Positions 27,013 to 35,989 of a DNA stretch of 64,000 bases are shown here, piece by piece. The notes below the pieces were generated by a model that was not told the DNA's origin, searched no databases, and saw only the letters and a list, made by a program, of their open reading frames with translations. The stretch is from Enterovirga rhinocerotis (GTDB lineage: Bacteria > Pseudomonadota > Alphaproteobacteria > Rhizobiales > Beijerinckiaceae). Both the position numbers and the translations under genes were made by a program. Each line of letters opens with the position of its first letter. The stretch's first letter is position 1. The stretch spans positions 1,550,001 to 1,614,000 of the forward strand of contig NZ_SNZR01000011.1 of the NCBI RefSeq assembly GCF_004363955.1, given 5' to 3'.

Positions 27013-28032
27013 TTGGGTGTGGTTCTTCCGTTCGAGGACAAGGCGCCGGGCACCGCGGCCGGGATCGACGATCTCGTCCGGCTGGTGAAGGCGGATATGG
27101 CGCGCGTGAATGCGCTCATCCTCTCCCGGACGGGCTCTCGCGTGACGATGATCCCGGAGGTCGCGAACCATCTCATCTCCTCGGGCGGCAAGCGCCTGCG
27201 CCCGATGCTGACCCTCGCGACCGCCGCGCTCTCCGGATATGGCGGCGAAGGCCATGTCCGGCTCGCCGCCGCCGTCGAGTTCATGCACACGGCGACGCTT
27301 CTGCACGACGACGTCGTCGACGCCTCGACCATGCGGCGGGGCAAGATCGCCGCCCGGATGATGTGGGGCAACGAGGCCAGCGTCCTGGTTGGCGACTTCC
27401 TCCTCGGCCAGGCCTTCAAGATGATGGTCGAGACCGGCTCGATGACCGCGCTCGACATCCTCTCCTCGGCCGCGACGGTGATCGCGGAGGGCGAGGTGCT
27501 CCAGCTCTCCGCCGCGAAGAACGTCGAGACGAACGAGGACGAGTACATGGCGGTGATCCGCGGCAAGACCGCGGAACTCTTCGCCGCCGCCTGCGAGGTC
27601 GGCCCGGTCATCGCCGACCGCCCCAAGGCCGAGCAGGCGGCCTGCCGCTCCTACGGCATGAATCTCGGGATCGCCTTCCAACTCGTCGACGACGCGCTGG
27701 ATTACGGCGGGTCGGCTTCGGCGCTCGGCAAGAATGTCGGGGACGATTTCCGCGAGGGCAAGATCACCCTGCCGATCGTGCTCGCCTTCCGCCGCGGCGA
27801 CGAGGCCGAGCGCGCCTTCTGGCGCCGCTCGCTGGAGACGGGCGAGATCGGGGACGGCGACGTCGAGCGCGCGATCGCGATCCTGCGCCGTCACCGGGCC
27901 ATCGAGGACACGATCGAGCGCGCGCGCCATTACGGCAAGATCGCCTGCGACGCGCTCGCCTTGTTCCCGAACAGCGCTCACAAGGGCGCCCTCCTGGACA
28001 CGGTCGAGTTCTGCGTCTCGCGAACGCATTGA
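27013..28032 (+). CDS. long-chain polyprenyl diphosphate synthase (ubiquinone side chain)
   Basis: A trans-prenyltransferase of about 339 residues that extends FPP with IPP units to make the octa- to decaprenyl tail of ubiquinone. The first Asp-rich motif is in 'LLHDDVVDASTMRRGK' and the second in 'FQLVDDALDYGG'. 'SSGGKRLRPMLTL' binds IPP. The start is not ATG: TTG at 27013 (M-GVVLPFEDK) or GTG at 27019 both fit; TTG matches the usual family N-terminus best. Chain length cannot be read reliably. It is divergent from DUF2007. Confidence 0.9.
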   Translation: MGVVLPFEDKAPGTAAGIDDLVRLVKADMARVNALILSRTGSRVTMIPEVANHLISSGGKRLRPMLTLATAALSGYGGEGHVRLAAAVEFMHTATLLHDDVVDASTMRRGKIAARMMWGNEASVLVGDFLLGQAFKMMVETGSMTALDILSSAATVIAEGEVLQLSAAKNVETNEDEYMAVIRGKTAELFAAACEVGPVIADRPKAEQAACRSYGMNLGIAFQLVDDALDYGGSASALGKNVGDDFREGKITLPIVLAFRRGDEAERAFWRRSLETGEIGDGDVERAIAILRRHRAIEDTIERARHYGKIACDALALFPNSAHKGALLDTVEFCVSRTH

Positions 28033-28051
28033 GAGGGAGGAGCGAAAGGCC

Positions 28052-28555
28052 GTGAGGCGCACGCTGTCGGTCGCCGCTTTCTGCTCCGCAATAGGCGGGA
28101 CATGCGGCACGGCTGCCCAGACCCTCAGCGCCCCCGATCTCCTAAGATTGCTCTCCGGCAATACCCTGACCGGTTACAACGGCAAGCTTTTGTTCAGCGA
28201 GTGGCATGCTCCCGACGGGCGCGTCCTTGGACATAATGGGGGCATAAAAAACCAGAATTCCTGCTGGACACTGCGAGGCGACGCCGTCTGCTACTACTAT
28301 CCTCAGCACCGACAGAGCGGGCAGAACGCCCGCACCGAGTTCTGTTGGCATCTCGAATCGGCGAGCCCAACGGCCTACCGCCTCCGCGCCGTCGGCAAGC
28401 CGATCAGCGGGCTCGCATGGATCACGCCCGGCAATTCGCGGGACCATTCCGACGAGGGCAAAGCGTGGATCTGCGACACCCTGATGTCGCGGCGCAATCC
28501 GGGAGGGGCCGAGGTGGCCGACGCGACGGCACGGAGCGAGACCGCACAGCACTGA
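28052..28555 (+). CDS. secreted hypothetical protein
   Basis: A 167-residue protein with a GTG start and GGGAGGAG about 10 nt upstream. The N-terminus (VRRTLSVAAFCSAIGGTCGTAAQ) looks like a short signal peptide. The mature part has 'LSAPDLLRLLSGNTLTGYNGK', 'FSEWHAPDGRVLGHN', 'SCWTLRGDAVCYYY' and 'TEFCWHLE', with several Cys and Trp residues, suggesting a small disulfide-bonded periplasmic domain. Base composition around 28140-28270 is lower in GC than the preceding gene. No family recognised with confidence. Confidence 0.65.
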   Translation: MRRTLSVAAFCSAIGGTCGTAAQTLSAPDLLRLLSGNTLTGYNGKLLFSEWHAPDGRVLGHNGGIKNQNSCWTLRGDAVCYYYPQHRQSGQNARTEFCWHLESASPTAYRLRAVGKPISGLAWITPGNSRDHSDEGKAWICDTLMSRRNPGGAEVADATARSETAQH

Positions 28556-28619
28556 CGGTGCCGATCGGCGACGAAACGAGCGAGCGCAAGACAGCCCTTG
28601 GCCCTCAGGTGCTGCGGAG

Positions 28620-29008
28620 TTGGACGCCCTGCCGGCCACGGTCGCGACGACGATCGATTACGAAACCCTCGTGGCCGACAGTGGTACCGAGGACGCGGCT
28701 GATGGGGCCGCCTTCGACGAGCCGATGGCCGCGCTCGAAAGCGGGGAGAATCATCATCTGAACCTCACACAGATGGTTTCCTTCTACGGCCGTCCCGACT
28801 TCTCGCGCGGCCTCTGTAAAGGCAAGGGTCCCGCTCGAAGCAGGTGGCCGAATCCGCTAGCATTCGGCAGGGATTCCTCTCCGACATCGAGTCCGAGCGC
28901 AGGAAGCCCTCCGATGAAACCCTGCGGAAGATCAGGGGGTCTGGAAGACTGATCCTTCTCGTTGACTCCTGCCTCGCCGGTTGCTCCCTTCCTATCAAAG
29001 TCGGATAG
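28620..29008 (+). pseudogene. remnant of an XRE-type (antitoxin-like) regulator, frameshifted
   Basis: Two frames together look like one decayed protein. In the frame from 28620, 'TIDYETLVADSGTEDAADGA' and 'AFDEPMAALESGEN' resemble the N-terminus of small XRE antitoxins. From about 28835 a different frame (offset by 2) reads 'SKQVAESASIRQGFLSDIE' and 'RRKPSDETLRKI', a clear helix-turn-helix of the XRE family, then runs into unrelated sequence to a TAG at 29006. The recognition helix is intact, but the reading frame and the end of the domain are lost. No matching toxin gene is present. Confidence 0.65.
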
Positions 29009-29017
29009 GAGGAAACG

Positions 29018-29650
29018 ATGGCGACATCGGAGCAGGAGATTGAGGCTGCTCAACTAAAATACGCCGACCTTATGGAAGAGATCAAAACGCGAATTCGATA
29101 CATAAACGCTGTCGTATCCAATGACATCTCACTTCCGGCGCGCATTGCTGAGGAATTCTGCTTCCTACAGGTGCGCATGGTTTGCGAGACGGTGGCCCTT
29201 GGGTGCTTGATCGCTCACGGAGACATAGAGTACGCAAACTCCAAGGCTATGCTACGCGCTTATGAAGCCAAGGTGATACTTTCAAAACTTGAAGCGCTCC
29301 GTCCGAATTTCTTCCCCCGTCGCCTTAAGGACGGTCAAGGCCGCGGGGGAGTTCGCTCGATGGAGGGGGACGACAGCCAGGAGCCGTTCACCAAGGACGA
29401 GCTCCTCGAATTGCACGGGCGCTGTGGCAATTACACACATCGAGGGCGTCTCGGAAGCTTAACCCTCATGCATAGTCAGTCGACCAATGACTTTATCGAG
29501 ATGGCGCCAACGATGCAGCGTTTGGTTGATCTTCTATCGTACCATGCAATATTCTTCACAACCGACCGATTTTGGCTTTGTCACCTCCACACGAAGGAGA
29601 GTCAGGCTGTTCAGGTTTACGAGATGATCCGGGCCAAATCACCCCGATGA
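29018..29650 (+). CDS. orphan hypothetical protein of low GC
   Basis: A 210-residue protein with AGGAGGAAACG just before its ATG. Codon use is clearly more AT-rich than in all neighbours (for example ATA, AAA, TTA codons), suggesting recent acquisition. No signal peptide or membrane segment. Regions include 'AEEFCFLQVRMVCETVALGC', a helix-rich middle, and 'LLELHGRCGNYTHRGRLG' followed by 'YHAIFFTTDRFWLCHLH'. It resembles cytosolic proteins of unknown function found on small islands, but I cannot name a family. It lies between a dead regulator and tRNA-Phe. Confidence 0.75.
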   Translation: MATSEQEIEAAQLKYADLMEEIKTRIRYINAVVSNDISLPARIAEEFCFLQVRMVCETVALGCLIAHGDIEYANSKAMLRAYEAKVILSKLEALRPNFFPRRLKDGQGRGGVRSMEGDDSQEPFTKDELLELHGRCGNYTHRGRLGSLTLMHSQSTNDFIEMAPTMQRLVDLLSYHAIFFTTDRFWLCHLHTKESQAVQVYEMIRAKSPR

Positions 29651-29672
29651 TGTCATAGCCAAAGCCGCCGAC

Positions 29673-29692
29673 GACGCCCGTTTGCGGGCGTC
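29673..29692. terminator. hairpin after the orphan gene
   Basis: GACGCCCG-TTTG-CGGGCGTC is a perfect 8-bp stem with a 4-nt loop, 22 nt after the orphan stop codon. No T-run follows, so it may be a weak or factor-assisted terminator. Confidence 0.55.
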
Positions 29693-29809
29693 GCATCCCG
29701 AGGCTCTGCTCAGCCGAAGGCGGGACACCCAAACTAGCGATGCCATACACCACCTGCCCGCCTTCTCAGGAAGCAGATGAGCAGATCAGCGCAAAGCCTT
29801 GGAAAACGA

Positions 29810-29885
29810 TGGTGCCCAGGGACGGAATCGAACCGCCGACACTGCGATTTTCAGTCGCATGCTCTACCAACTGAGCTACCTGGGC
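29810..29885 (-). tRNA. tRNA-Phe (GAA)
   Basis: Read on the minus strand: acceptor stem GCCCAGG pairs with CCTGGGC, the D-loop is GCTCAGTTGGTAGAGC, the anticodon stem-loop is TGCGA-CTGAAAA-TCGCA (anticodon GAA), and the T-arm contains GGTTCGATTCC. The 3' end is ACCA, so CCA is encoded. It is 76 nt with CCA. It lies directly downstream of yacG. The small low-GC islet lies on its 3' side. Confidence 0.97.
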
Positions 29886-29914
29886 GTCCTCGGCCTAAGG
29901 CCGGGAGAGCGGCG

Positions 29915-29942
29915 CTTATATCAGGACATTTTTCTGTGTCCA
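29915..29942 (-). promoter_or_regulatory. candidate tRNA-Phe promoter
   Basis: On the minus strand TGGACA (29942-29937) and TATAAG (29920-29915) are separated by 16 bp, about 30 nt before the tRNA 5' end. The -35 box lies inside the last codons of yacG, so the tRNA can be made separately from the operon upstream. Confidence 0.6.
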
Positions 29943-30121
29943 GCACCCTCGTCGTCAGAAACGTCATCGTCCATTTCATCCTCGGCCACGGGGATGGCGT
30001 AGCTGCCCGTGAGCCAGCGGCCGAGATCGACATCCGCGCAGCGGACGGAGCAGAACGGACGGGTCTTGTCCGCCGCCGGCCGGCCGCAGATCGGGCAGGG
30101 CTTGAGCGCGATCGCGGTCAT
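29921..30121 (-). CDS. yacG: YacG zinc-binding DNA gyrase inhibitor
   Basis: A 66-residue protein with the four-cysteine zinc site 'CPICGRP' and '[17 protein letters not shown]', the YacG hallmark, and an acidic C-terminal tail ([12 protein letters not shown]). YacG binds GyrB and blocks DNA binding by gyrase. Its ATG overlaps the maf stop (ATGA), so the two are translationally coupled. The maf-yacG pair upstream of tRNA-Phe is common in this bacterial order. Confidence 0.95.
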   Translation of the reverse strand: MTAIALKPCPICGRPAADKTRPFCSVRCADVDLGRWLTGSYAIPVAEDEMDDDVSDDEGAGHRKMS

Positions 30122-30741
30122 GCGGCCGCCTTCGCCCAGCCGCTTCGAACCGGGAACCCCTCCCCCTCGAGCAGGGTCGCGGTCTCGTAGAGCGGCAGCC
30201 CCACGACGCCGCTATAGGAGCCGATGAGGCCCAGCACGAAGGCCGAGGCGAGCCCCTGGATGGCATAGCCCCCAGCCTTGCCGCGCCATTCGCCGGACGC
30301 GAGATAGGCGTCGATCTCCGCCGGCGCGAGCCGCTTCACCTTCACCCGTGTCTCGACGAGGCGCTCGCGCAGCCGTCCGGCCGGCGTCACGAGCGCGACG
30401 GCCGTGTAGACCCGGTGGGATCGGCCGGAGAGAAGATCGAGGCAGCGGCGTGCGTCCTCCTCGCTCTCCGCCTTCGGCAGGATGCGACGGCCGGCTGCGA
30501 CGACGGTGTCGGCCGCCAGGATGAAGGCTTCCGGCGTCCCGAGGGCATGACGACAGGATTCGGCCTTCTCGCCAGCGAGGCGCCGGGCATGGTGCGCCGG
30601 CAGCTCCGCCTTGCGGACCGATTCGTCGATGTCGGTCTGGTGCACGAGGTCGGGCCTGATCCCGATCTGCCCGAGAAGGGCGAGACGTCGCGGCGATGCG
30701 GAGGCCAGGATCAGGCGGGCTGGCCGGATGGGCCCGCTCAG
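30118..30741 (-). CDS. maf: Maf-family nucleotide pyrophosphatase
   Basis: A 207-residue Maf protein hydrolysing nucleoside triphosphates (dTTP/UTP or modified nucleotides) to monophosphates, linked to house-cleaning and septum control. Motifs: '[14 protein letters not shown]', 'FILAADTVV' with the catalytic Asp, '[10 protein letters not shown]', '[10 protein letters not shown]'. No ATG, GTG or TTG lies upstream of SASPRR in frame. The best start is CTG at 30741, which overlaps the pssA stop as CTGA, just as ATGA overlaps occur elsewhere in this operon. Confidence 0.9.
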   Translation of the reverse strand: MSGPIRPARLILASASPRRLALLGQIGIRPDLVHQTDIDESVRKAELPAHHARRLAGEKAESCRHALGTPEAFILAADTVVAAGRRILPKAESEEDARRCLDLLSGRSHRVYTAVALVTPAGRLRERLVETRVKVKRLAPAEIDAYLASGEWRGKAGGYAIQGLASAFVLGLIGSYSGVVGLPLYETATLLEGEGFPVRSGWAKAAA

Positions 30742-31622
30742 GACGGCGCCCCCCCGCTCTCCGGGCGAGCTGGAACGCCCTCCGCAGGAGCTGGCGCCTG
30801 CGCCTCTCCGTCGGCCGGCAGGCTCGGCGCTGCGGCCTCCTTGCGCGCGAAGACACGGTAGCGCGAGACGCTGATGGGAATGGTCGCGAGGTAGAGGATC
30901 GAGAGCACCGCCATGGCCTCGAACGGAAAGCTGACCATCAGCCCGAACAGCGCTACGGTGAGCACGAAGAGCGGCAGCACCCAGTCGCGGGGGATGCGCT
31001 TGCCCCAGGTCTTGCCCGACCAGGTCGGGACGGTCGAAACCATCATGAGGGCGATGGCCAGCACATAGACCATGGCCACGGGCGCGGCCGCCTGGACCGG
31101 CACGCCGAGGAAATGCAGGTAGATCGGCAGCAGCGCCGCGCCGGCCCCGGCAGGAGCGGGCATGCCGACGAAGAAGTCCTTCTTCCATTCCGGCGTGTTC
31201 GGCTCGTCGAGCGCCGCGTTGAAGCGGGCGAGGCGCAGGGCGGCCGCGATCGCGAAGATGAGCGCCACCACCCAGCCGACCGCCTTGATCTCGTGCAGGA
31301 TGAAGGAATGCAGCACGAGCGCGGGAGCGACGCCGAAATTCAGGAAGTCGGCCAGCGAATCGAGCTCGGCGCCGAAGCGGGAGGTCCCCTTCAGCAACCG
31401 CGCGACGCGGCCGTCGACACCGTCGAGAATGGCCGCGACGAGGATCGCGAAGACGGCCGGCTCCAGCCGGCCGTCGAAGGCGAGCCGGATCGCCGTCAGC
31501 CCGAGGCAGAGCGCGAGCAGCGTGATCAGGTTCGGTGCCACCATCCGGAACGGCACCGGCTTGAATCGGCGCTTCCTCGGCTCGGCCGGATCGGGCGCGT
31601 AGGGCTGGAAGAGGTCGCTCAT
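30738..31622 (-). CDS. pssA: CDP-diacylglycerol-serine O-phosphatidyltransferase
   Basis: A 294-residue inner-membrane enzyme making phosphatidylserine from CDP-diacylglycerol and serine. The CDP-alcohol phosphotransferase motif is complete: DG-x2-AR-x8-G-x3-D-x3-D appears in '[18 protein letters not shown]' and 'AELDSLAD'. About eight hydrophobic segments follow. The C-terminal tail is Ala/Pro/Glu-rich and soluble. It is 45 bp after psd, so phosphatidylserine synthesis and decarboxylation to phosphatidylethanolamine are made together. Confidence 0.96.
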   Translation of the reverse strand: MSDLFQPYAPDPAEPRKRRFKPVPFRMVAPNLITLLALCLGLTAIRLAFDGRLEPAVFAILVAAILDGVDGRVARLLKGTSRFGAELDSLADFLNFGVAPALVLHSFILHEIKAVGWVVALIFAIAAALRLARFNAALDEPNTPEWKKDFFVGMPAPAGAGAALLPIYLHFLGVPVQAAAPVAMVYVLAIALMMVSTVPTWSGKTWGKRIPRDWVLPLFVLTVALFGLMVSFPFEAMAVLSILYLATIPISVSRYRVFARKEAAAPSLPADGEAQAPAPAEGVPARPESGGAPS

Positions 31623-31667
31623 GGCTCTCGGAAGGTAGGGGGCGGCCGGGACGCCATCAAGCGGCGC

Positions 31668-32369
31668 TCAGGCCTTTACGAAGCTGCGGGCACCGCTGCC
31701 GGGTCCGAGATCCGCGAGAGGGGTCTCGCCGGCGATCGCGGTCTGGCCCACGCCCACCAGCACCTCGGTGCCGAGCGGCAGGTAGACGTCGACGCGCGAG
31801 CCGAAGCGGATAAGGCCGAAGCGCTCGCCGACGGCGACGGTCTGTCCTTCGGACACCCAGCCGACGATGCGGCGCGCCACGAGGCCCGCGATCTGAACCA
31901 CGCCGATCGTGTGGCGCCCGGTCTCGATCACGAGCGCGTTGCGCTCGTTGTCCTCGCTCGCCTTGTCGAGCTCGGCGTTGAGGAACAGGCCGGGCGTATA
32001 GACAATCCGGCTGATACGGCCGGGCACGGGCGCGCGGTTCACGTGGCAATCGAACACGTTCATGAACACGGAGATTCGAAGGAGCGGCGTCGGCGAAAGG
32101 CCGGTCTCCGGCGGAGGCATCACCGTCGTGATCATGCTGATGCGACCATCCGCCGGCGAGACCACGAGCCCGTCGCGGACGGGCGTGACGCGGGCGGGGT
32201 CGCGGAAGAAGTAGCAGACCCAAACCGTGATCAGCATCAGGAACCAGAACAGCGGCTGCCACAGGAAGCCAAGCGCGATCCCGAGCGCGAAGGCGATCCC
32301 GATGAAGGGGTAGCCCTCTTTCCTGATCGGCACGAAGATCCGCCGAATCGACTGCATGATGTCGTTCAT
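31668..32369 (-). CDS. psd: phosphatidylserine decarboxylase (short form)
   Basis: A 233-residue pyruvoyl-dependent decarboxylase turning phosphatidylserine into phosphatidylethanolamine. Two N-terminal hydrophobic segments anchor it in the inner membrane. 'VVSPADGRI', '[18 protein letters not shown]' and '[14 protein letters not shown]' are the family blocks; cleavage at Gly-Ser in 'FGSR' would create the pyruvoyl group. Its ATG overlaps the stop of the ABC transporter gene (ATGA). Confidence 0.96.
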   Translation of the reverse strand: MNDIMQSIRRIFVPIRKEGYPFIGIAFALGIALGFLWQPLFWFLMLITVWVCYFFRDPARVTPVRDGLVVSPADGRISMITTVMPPPETGLSPTPLLRISVFMNVFDCHVNRAPVPGRISRIVYTPGLFLNAELDKASEDNERNALVIETGRHTIGVVQIAGLVARRIVGWVSEGQTVAVGERFGLIRFGSRVDVYLPLGTEVLVGVGQTAIAGETPLADLGPGSGARSFVKA

Positions 32370-34366
32370 GGGGAGTGTTGGTCCTCGGATTGTCTTGCCC
32401 CGACGCGGGCAGGAGGGGTCGCAGGCCCTGCCGCCGCCGTCAATCCGCCCGCTCCTTCCGAGAGGAGGAGACGATGGGTCGGCTCTTCGGCGGCCTCGGT
32501 CTCGTGAAGCGTCTCGCGCGCCTCGGCGGCGCGCCGCTGGCGATCCCACATCGCAGCGTATGTGCCATCGCTCGCGAGGAGGGCCTCGTGCGTGCCTCGC
32601 TCGACGATGCGTCCCCGGTCGAGCACGATGATCTCGTCGGCCGAGACGATGGTGGAGAGGCGGTGGGCGATGACGAGGGTCGTCCGCCCGCGAGAAACCC
32701 GTTCGAGAGCGTCCTGGATCTCCCGCTCGGTGAAGCTGTCGAGCGCGGAGGTCGCTTCGTCGAGGACGAGGATCGGCGGCCCTTTCAGGATGGTGCGGGC
32801 GATGGCGACGCGCTGCTTCTCGCCGCCCGAGAGCTTGAGACCGCGCTCGCCGACCGGCGTGTCGTACCCTTCGGGCAAAGCCTCGATGAAGCCGTCGATC
32901 TGGGCGAGCCGGGCCGCCTCGCGGACCTCGTCCTCGCTCGCGTCCCAACGACCATAACGGATGTTGTAGCCGATCGTATCGTTGAACAGCACCGTATCCT
33001 GCGGGACCATGCCGAGCGCGGCCCTCAGGCTCGCCTGTGCGACGCCGGCCATGTCCTGCCCGTCGATGAGGATGCGTCCGGATTGCGGCTCGTAGAAGCG
33101 GAACAGGAGGCGCGAGATGGTCGACTTGCCCGCGCCTGAGGGTCCGACGATCGCGACCGTATGCCCCGCGGGCACCGTGAAGCTCACACCCTTCAGGATC
33201 GGCCGCGCCGGCGTGTAGGCGAAATGCACGTCCTCGAAACGCACCTCTCCCGCCTTCACGGCCAGATCGGGCGCGCCCGGCCTGTCCTCGATCTCGGGAT
33301 TCCGCTCGAGGATCCGGAACATGTCGTCGATGTCGATCAGCGACTGTTTGATCTCGCGATAGATCATGCCCATGAAATTCAGCGGCATGTAGAGTTGGAT
33401 CAGCATCGCGTTGACCAGCACGAAGCTGCCGATGGACGCCTTTCCCGAGGCGACGTCCCGTGCGGCCAGCAGCATGACGATCGCCATGCCGGCGGAGTAG
33501 ATGATCGCCTGGCCGCTATTGAGGATCGCAAGCGACGTGTAGGTCTGGGTGGAGGCGCGCTCGTAGCGCGCCATCGACCTGTCGTAGCGCTCCGCCTCGC
33601 GGGCTTCGGCTCCGAAATACTTCACGGTCTCGAAGTTGAGCAGCGAATCGACCGCCCGCACGTTCGCGTCCGTGTCGGATTCGTTCATCTGCCGGCGGAT
33701 CGCGATCCGCCATTCCGTCGCCCGGTAGGTGAAGGCGAGATAGACCCCGATCATCGCGGCGACCACGACCGAGTAGATCCAGCCGAATTGCCAGGCGAGG
33801 ATCGCGATCACCATCACGAACTCGATGATGGTCGGGATCAGCTGCAGCACGAAGAGGCGCGACAGCTCCTCGATCCCGTTCCGGCCGCGCTCGAGAACCC
33901 GGGTCAGTCCGCCGGTCTTCCGTTCCAGATGGAAGCGCAGCGAGAGCGCGTGCATATGCTCGAAGGTCCGCTGTGCGAGCCGCCTCACGGCGTCCATCGC
34001 GACCTTGGCGAAGACGCCGTCCCGGGCCTGGGTCAGGAGCGCCATCAGCGCCCGCGATCCGCCGTAAGCGACGGTGAGCAGGGCGGGAGCCGACCAGAGG
34101 AAGGCCGAATCCGCGGATACGAGCGGCGCCTTCCCCTCGGCGATGGCGACCAGCGCGTCGGTCGCCCACTTGAACGTGAAGGGCACGAGCATCGTCACGC
34201 CCTTGGCGACGAGCAGCAGGCCGAAGGCGATGAAGACCCTGCGCTGGAGGTCGCGGCGCCCCCTGGGCCAGAGGAAAGGCCAGAGTTTCAGGAAGGTGCC
34301 GACGAGACCGGGGCCGCCGACCGGAGCCGGAGCGGCCGTCGCGGGCGGCGTGGGGGCGAGCATCAA
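32366..34366 (-). CDS. Atm1-type ABC exporter (permease-ATPase fusion)
   Basis: A 666-residue half-transporter with a six-helix membrane domain (about residues 25-330) and an ATPase domain. 'GPSGAGKST' is Walker A, '[12 protein letters not shown]' the signature and '[13 protein letters not shown]' Walker B. 'TFKWATDAL', '[20 protein letters not shown]' and '[19 protein letters not shown]' are typical of the Atm1/HMT1 group, which exports glutathione-linked metal or sulfur compounds. The C-terminal 60 residues are extra. It heads an operon with psd and pssA, an unusual pairing. Confidence 0.93.
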   Translation of the reverse strand: MMLAPTPPATAAPAPVGGPGLVGTFLKLWPFLWPRGRRDLQRRVFIAFGLLLVAKGVTMLVPFTFKWATDALVAIAEGKAPLVSADSAFLWSAPALLTVAYGGSRALMALLTQARDGVFAKVAMDAVRRLAQRTFEHMHALSLRFHLERKTGGLTRVLERGRNGIEELSRLFVLQLIPTIIEFVMVIAILAWQFGWIYSVVVAAMIGVYLAFTYRATEWRIAIRRQMNESDTDANVRAVDSLLNFETVKYFGAEAREAERYDRSMARYERASTQTYTSLAILNSGQAIIYSAGMAIVMLLAARDVASGKASIGSFVLVNAMLIQLYMPLNFMGMIYREIKQSLIDIDDMFRILERNPEIEDRPGAPDLAVKAGEVRFEDVHFAYTPARPILKGVSFTVPAGHTVAIVGPSGAGKSTISRLLFRFYEPQSGRILIDGQDMAGVAQASLRAALGMVPQDTVLFNDTIGYNIRYGRWDASEDEVREAARLAQIDGFIEALPEGYDTPVGERGLKLSGGEKQRVAIARTILKGPPILVLDEATSALDSFTEREIQDALERVSRGRTTLVIAHRLSTIVSADEIIVLDRGRIVERGTHEALLASDGTYAAMWDRQRRAAEARETLHETEAAEEPTHRLLLSEGAGGLTAAAGPATPPARVGARQSEDQHSP

Positions 34367-34432
34367 AATCTGTCCGGAGAGATTCCGGTCCCTATACAGC
34401 CGCCCGCTGCCGGATGCACGCCCGGTCGGGCG

Positions 34433-35941
34433 TCAGTGCTTCGCGGTTTCGCTGGACGGAGCCGGCAGGACGAATATCTGTCCGGGATAGATCAGATCGG
34501 GGTTCCTGATCTGCTTGGCATTGGCACCGTAGATCACGCTGTAGCGCCAGCCGTCGCCATAGGTCCGATGGGAAATCGCCCAGAGGCTGTCGCCCCGGGC
34601 CACGGTCGTCGTCGACACGGAGGGAATCACCACTATCGGCCCCGGAGGCGCCGACGAGGACGCCAGGTCGCTGCCCGCTCGCGAAGCGCCCGCATCGCCG
34701 GCATGCTGGGATCCCTTTTCCGTCCGCTCCCGAGGCTCGGGCGAGGATCCGGCGACGACGTCATCGCCCGCCGCGGCCATGCGCGTCTGCTCGCGCCCAG
34801 TCGCCGGAGCTGCGCCGGACGGAGCGGGAGCCTTGCCGCCGGCCAACTCGATCGGCATCTCGAACGGGACCTCGGCACGCGAGCGCACCTGCCCGGATAC
34901 GGGGTCGATATCGTCCAGCCGCACCCTGTAGCTGCCCGGCCGGATGCCGCGGTCGATGGCGAAGGCGACGCGGCCATCGCCCCCGGCCGCTGCCGGCGCG
35001 ATGAAGCTGTCATTGAGGTAGAGCCGCACGGTCGCGGCCGGCGCGGCGCTCGCCGAGACCAGAAGGCGACCTGCCCCCTCGACCTCGACGCTCGCGATCT
35101 GGATCGGGGGCCTGGACTTCGCCGGAGCCTGGACGGGCCGGGAGGGATCGGCCTGCACCGCGCCCCCCACCGGCTTGTCCGGCCGAGGCGGCGCTTCCGA
35201 GGACGCCCCCTGCCCTGCCGAACCCGGCCGCGGCGACGGCGAGGCCGGCGGGCTCGCCGATGCCACCTTCGGCTGCGCATCGGGGCGCGACAGGACGACC
35301 GCCGGCTGTCCCGGCGCCGTCACCGTCACGAGCGGCGCATCGAGCCCGTTATCGGCGACGACGACGGTGACGGTCTGCGTCGAGAAGAGCTTGCTTCCGT
35401 CCCCGTTCGGAACCTGCAGCACCAGCTCGTGACTGCCGCTCGGCAGCGGATCCGGGACCAGCGCGAAGAGCCCCGAAGGATCGGCGACGACGCGCGCATG
35501 GCGCCGTCCGTTGACCAGCAATTCGACCGTCGCGCCCGGCGCGGCACGCCCCGCGACCACGGTCTCGCCGGTCGGCTCGACCCGCACGACATCGAAAGCC
35601 GGTGAAGCGCCCGGCGCGGGGGCGGTGGAGGGTGCATCCGCGGCACGCTTCGCCGGTGCATCGGCTGACGGGGGCCTGTCGGCAGGCTTCTGCGCGACCG
35701 GCTTGGGGCCTGGATTGGCAGGAGGCGCCTCGGCGGCTGGCGCAGCGGAACCCTGTCCGGGATGGGACGGGTTCGATTGTGCAGGTGCAGGCGCGGGTCG
35801 GGTCGCGTCCGGGGCGGCCTCCGCGACCGTGTCCGCACCTCGGCCACCGCCATAATAGCGGTAGCCGTACCAGCCCAAGCTTGCGGCGAAGGCTGCGACC
35901 GCCAAAATGGGGAGTGCGAAACTGGATAGGCCTGCGCGCAT
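34433..35941 (-). CDS. LysM peptidoglycan-binding protein with Ig-like repeats
   Basis: A 502-residue envelope protein. An N-terminal membrane anchor or signal segment (SFALPILAVAAFAASLGWYG) is followed by a Pro/Ala-rich linker, two or more Ig/bacterial-adhesin-like domains ('FDVVRVEPTGETVVAGRAAPG', 'VEGAGRLLVSASAAPAATV'), and a C-terminal LysM domain ('VARGDSLWAISHRTYGDGWR', 'YGANAKQIRNPDLIYPGQIF'). This layout is common in alphaproteobacteria; the role in cell-wall organisation is inferred. The start at 35941 lacks a strong ribosome-binding site. Confidence 0.88.
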   Translation of the reverse strand: MRAGLSSFALPILAVAAFAASLGWYGYRYYGGGRGADTVAEAAPDATRPAPAPAQSNPSHPGQGSAAPAAEAPPANPGPKPVAQKPADRPPSADAPAKRAADAPSTAPAPGASPAFDVVRVEPTGETVVAGRAAPGATVELLVNGRRHARVVADPSGLFALVPDPLPSGSHELVLQVPNGDGSKLFSTQTVTVVVADNGLDAPLVTVTAPGQPAVVLSRPDAQPKVASASPPASPSPRPGSAGQGASSEAPPRPDKPVGGAVQADPSRPVQAPAKSRPPIQIASVEVEGAGRLLVSASAAPAATVRLYLNDSFIAPAAAGGDGRVAFAIDRGIRPGSYRVRLDDIDPVSGQVRSRAEVPFEMPIELAGGKAPAPSGAAPATGREQTRMAAAGDDVVAGSSPEPRERTEKGSQHAGDAGASRAGSDLASSSAPPGPIVVIPSVSTTTVARGDSLWAISHRTYGDGWRYSVIYGANAKQIRNPDLIYPGQIFVLPAPSSETAKH

Positions 35942-35989
35942 CGTAATCCGATCTAACGCATCTATTGGGACAACAACAAGGAAGCGCGC

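Noticed and set aside
28556-29885. attL/attR direct repeat of the tRNA-Phe 3' end
   Set aside because: I looked for a second copy of the GGTTCGATTCC...CACCA end on the far side of the islet and did not find one. No integrase is present.
33161-35605. 814-codon plus-strand frame over the ABC exporter and LysM genes
   Set aside because: Antisense to two well-supported genes, with an Arg/His-rich composition and no motif.
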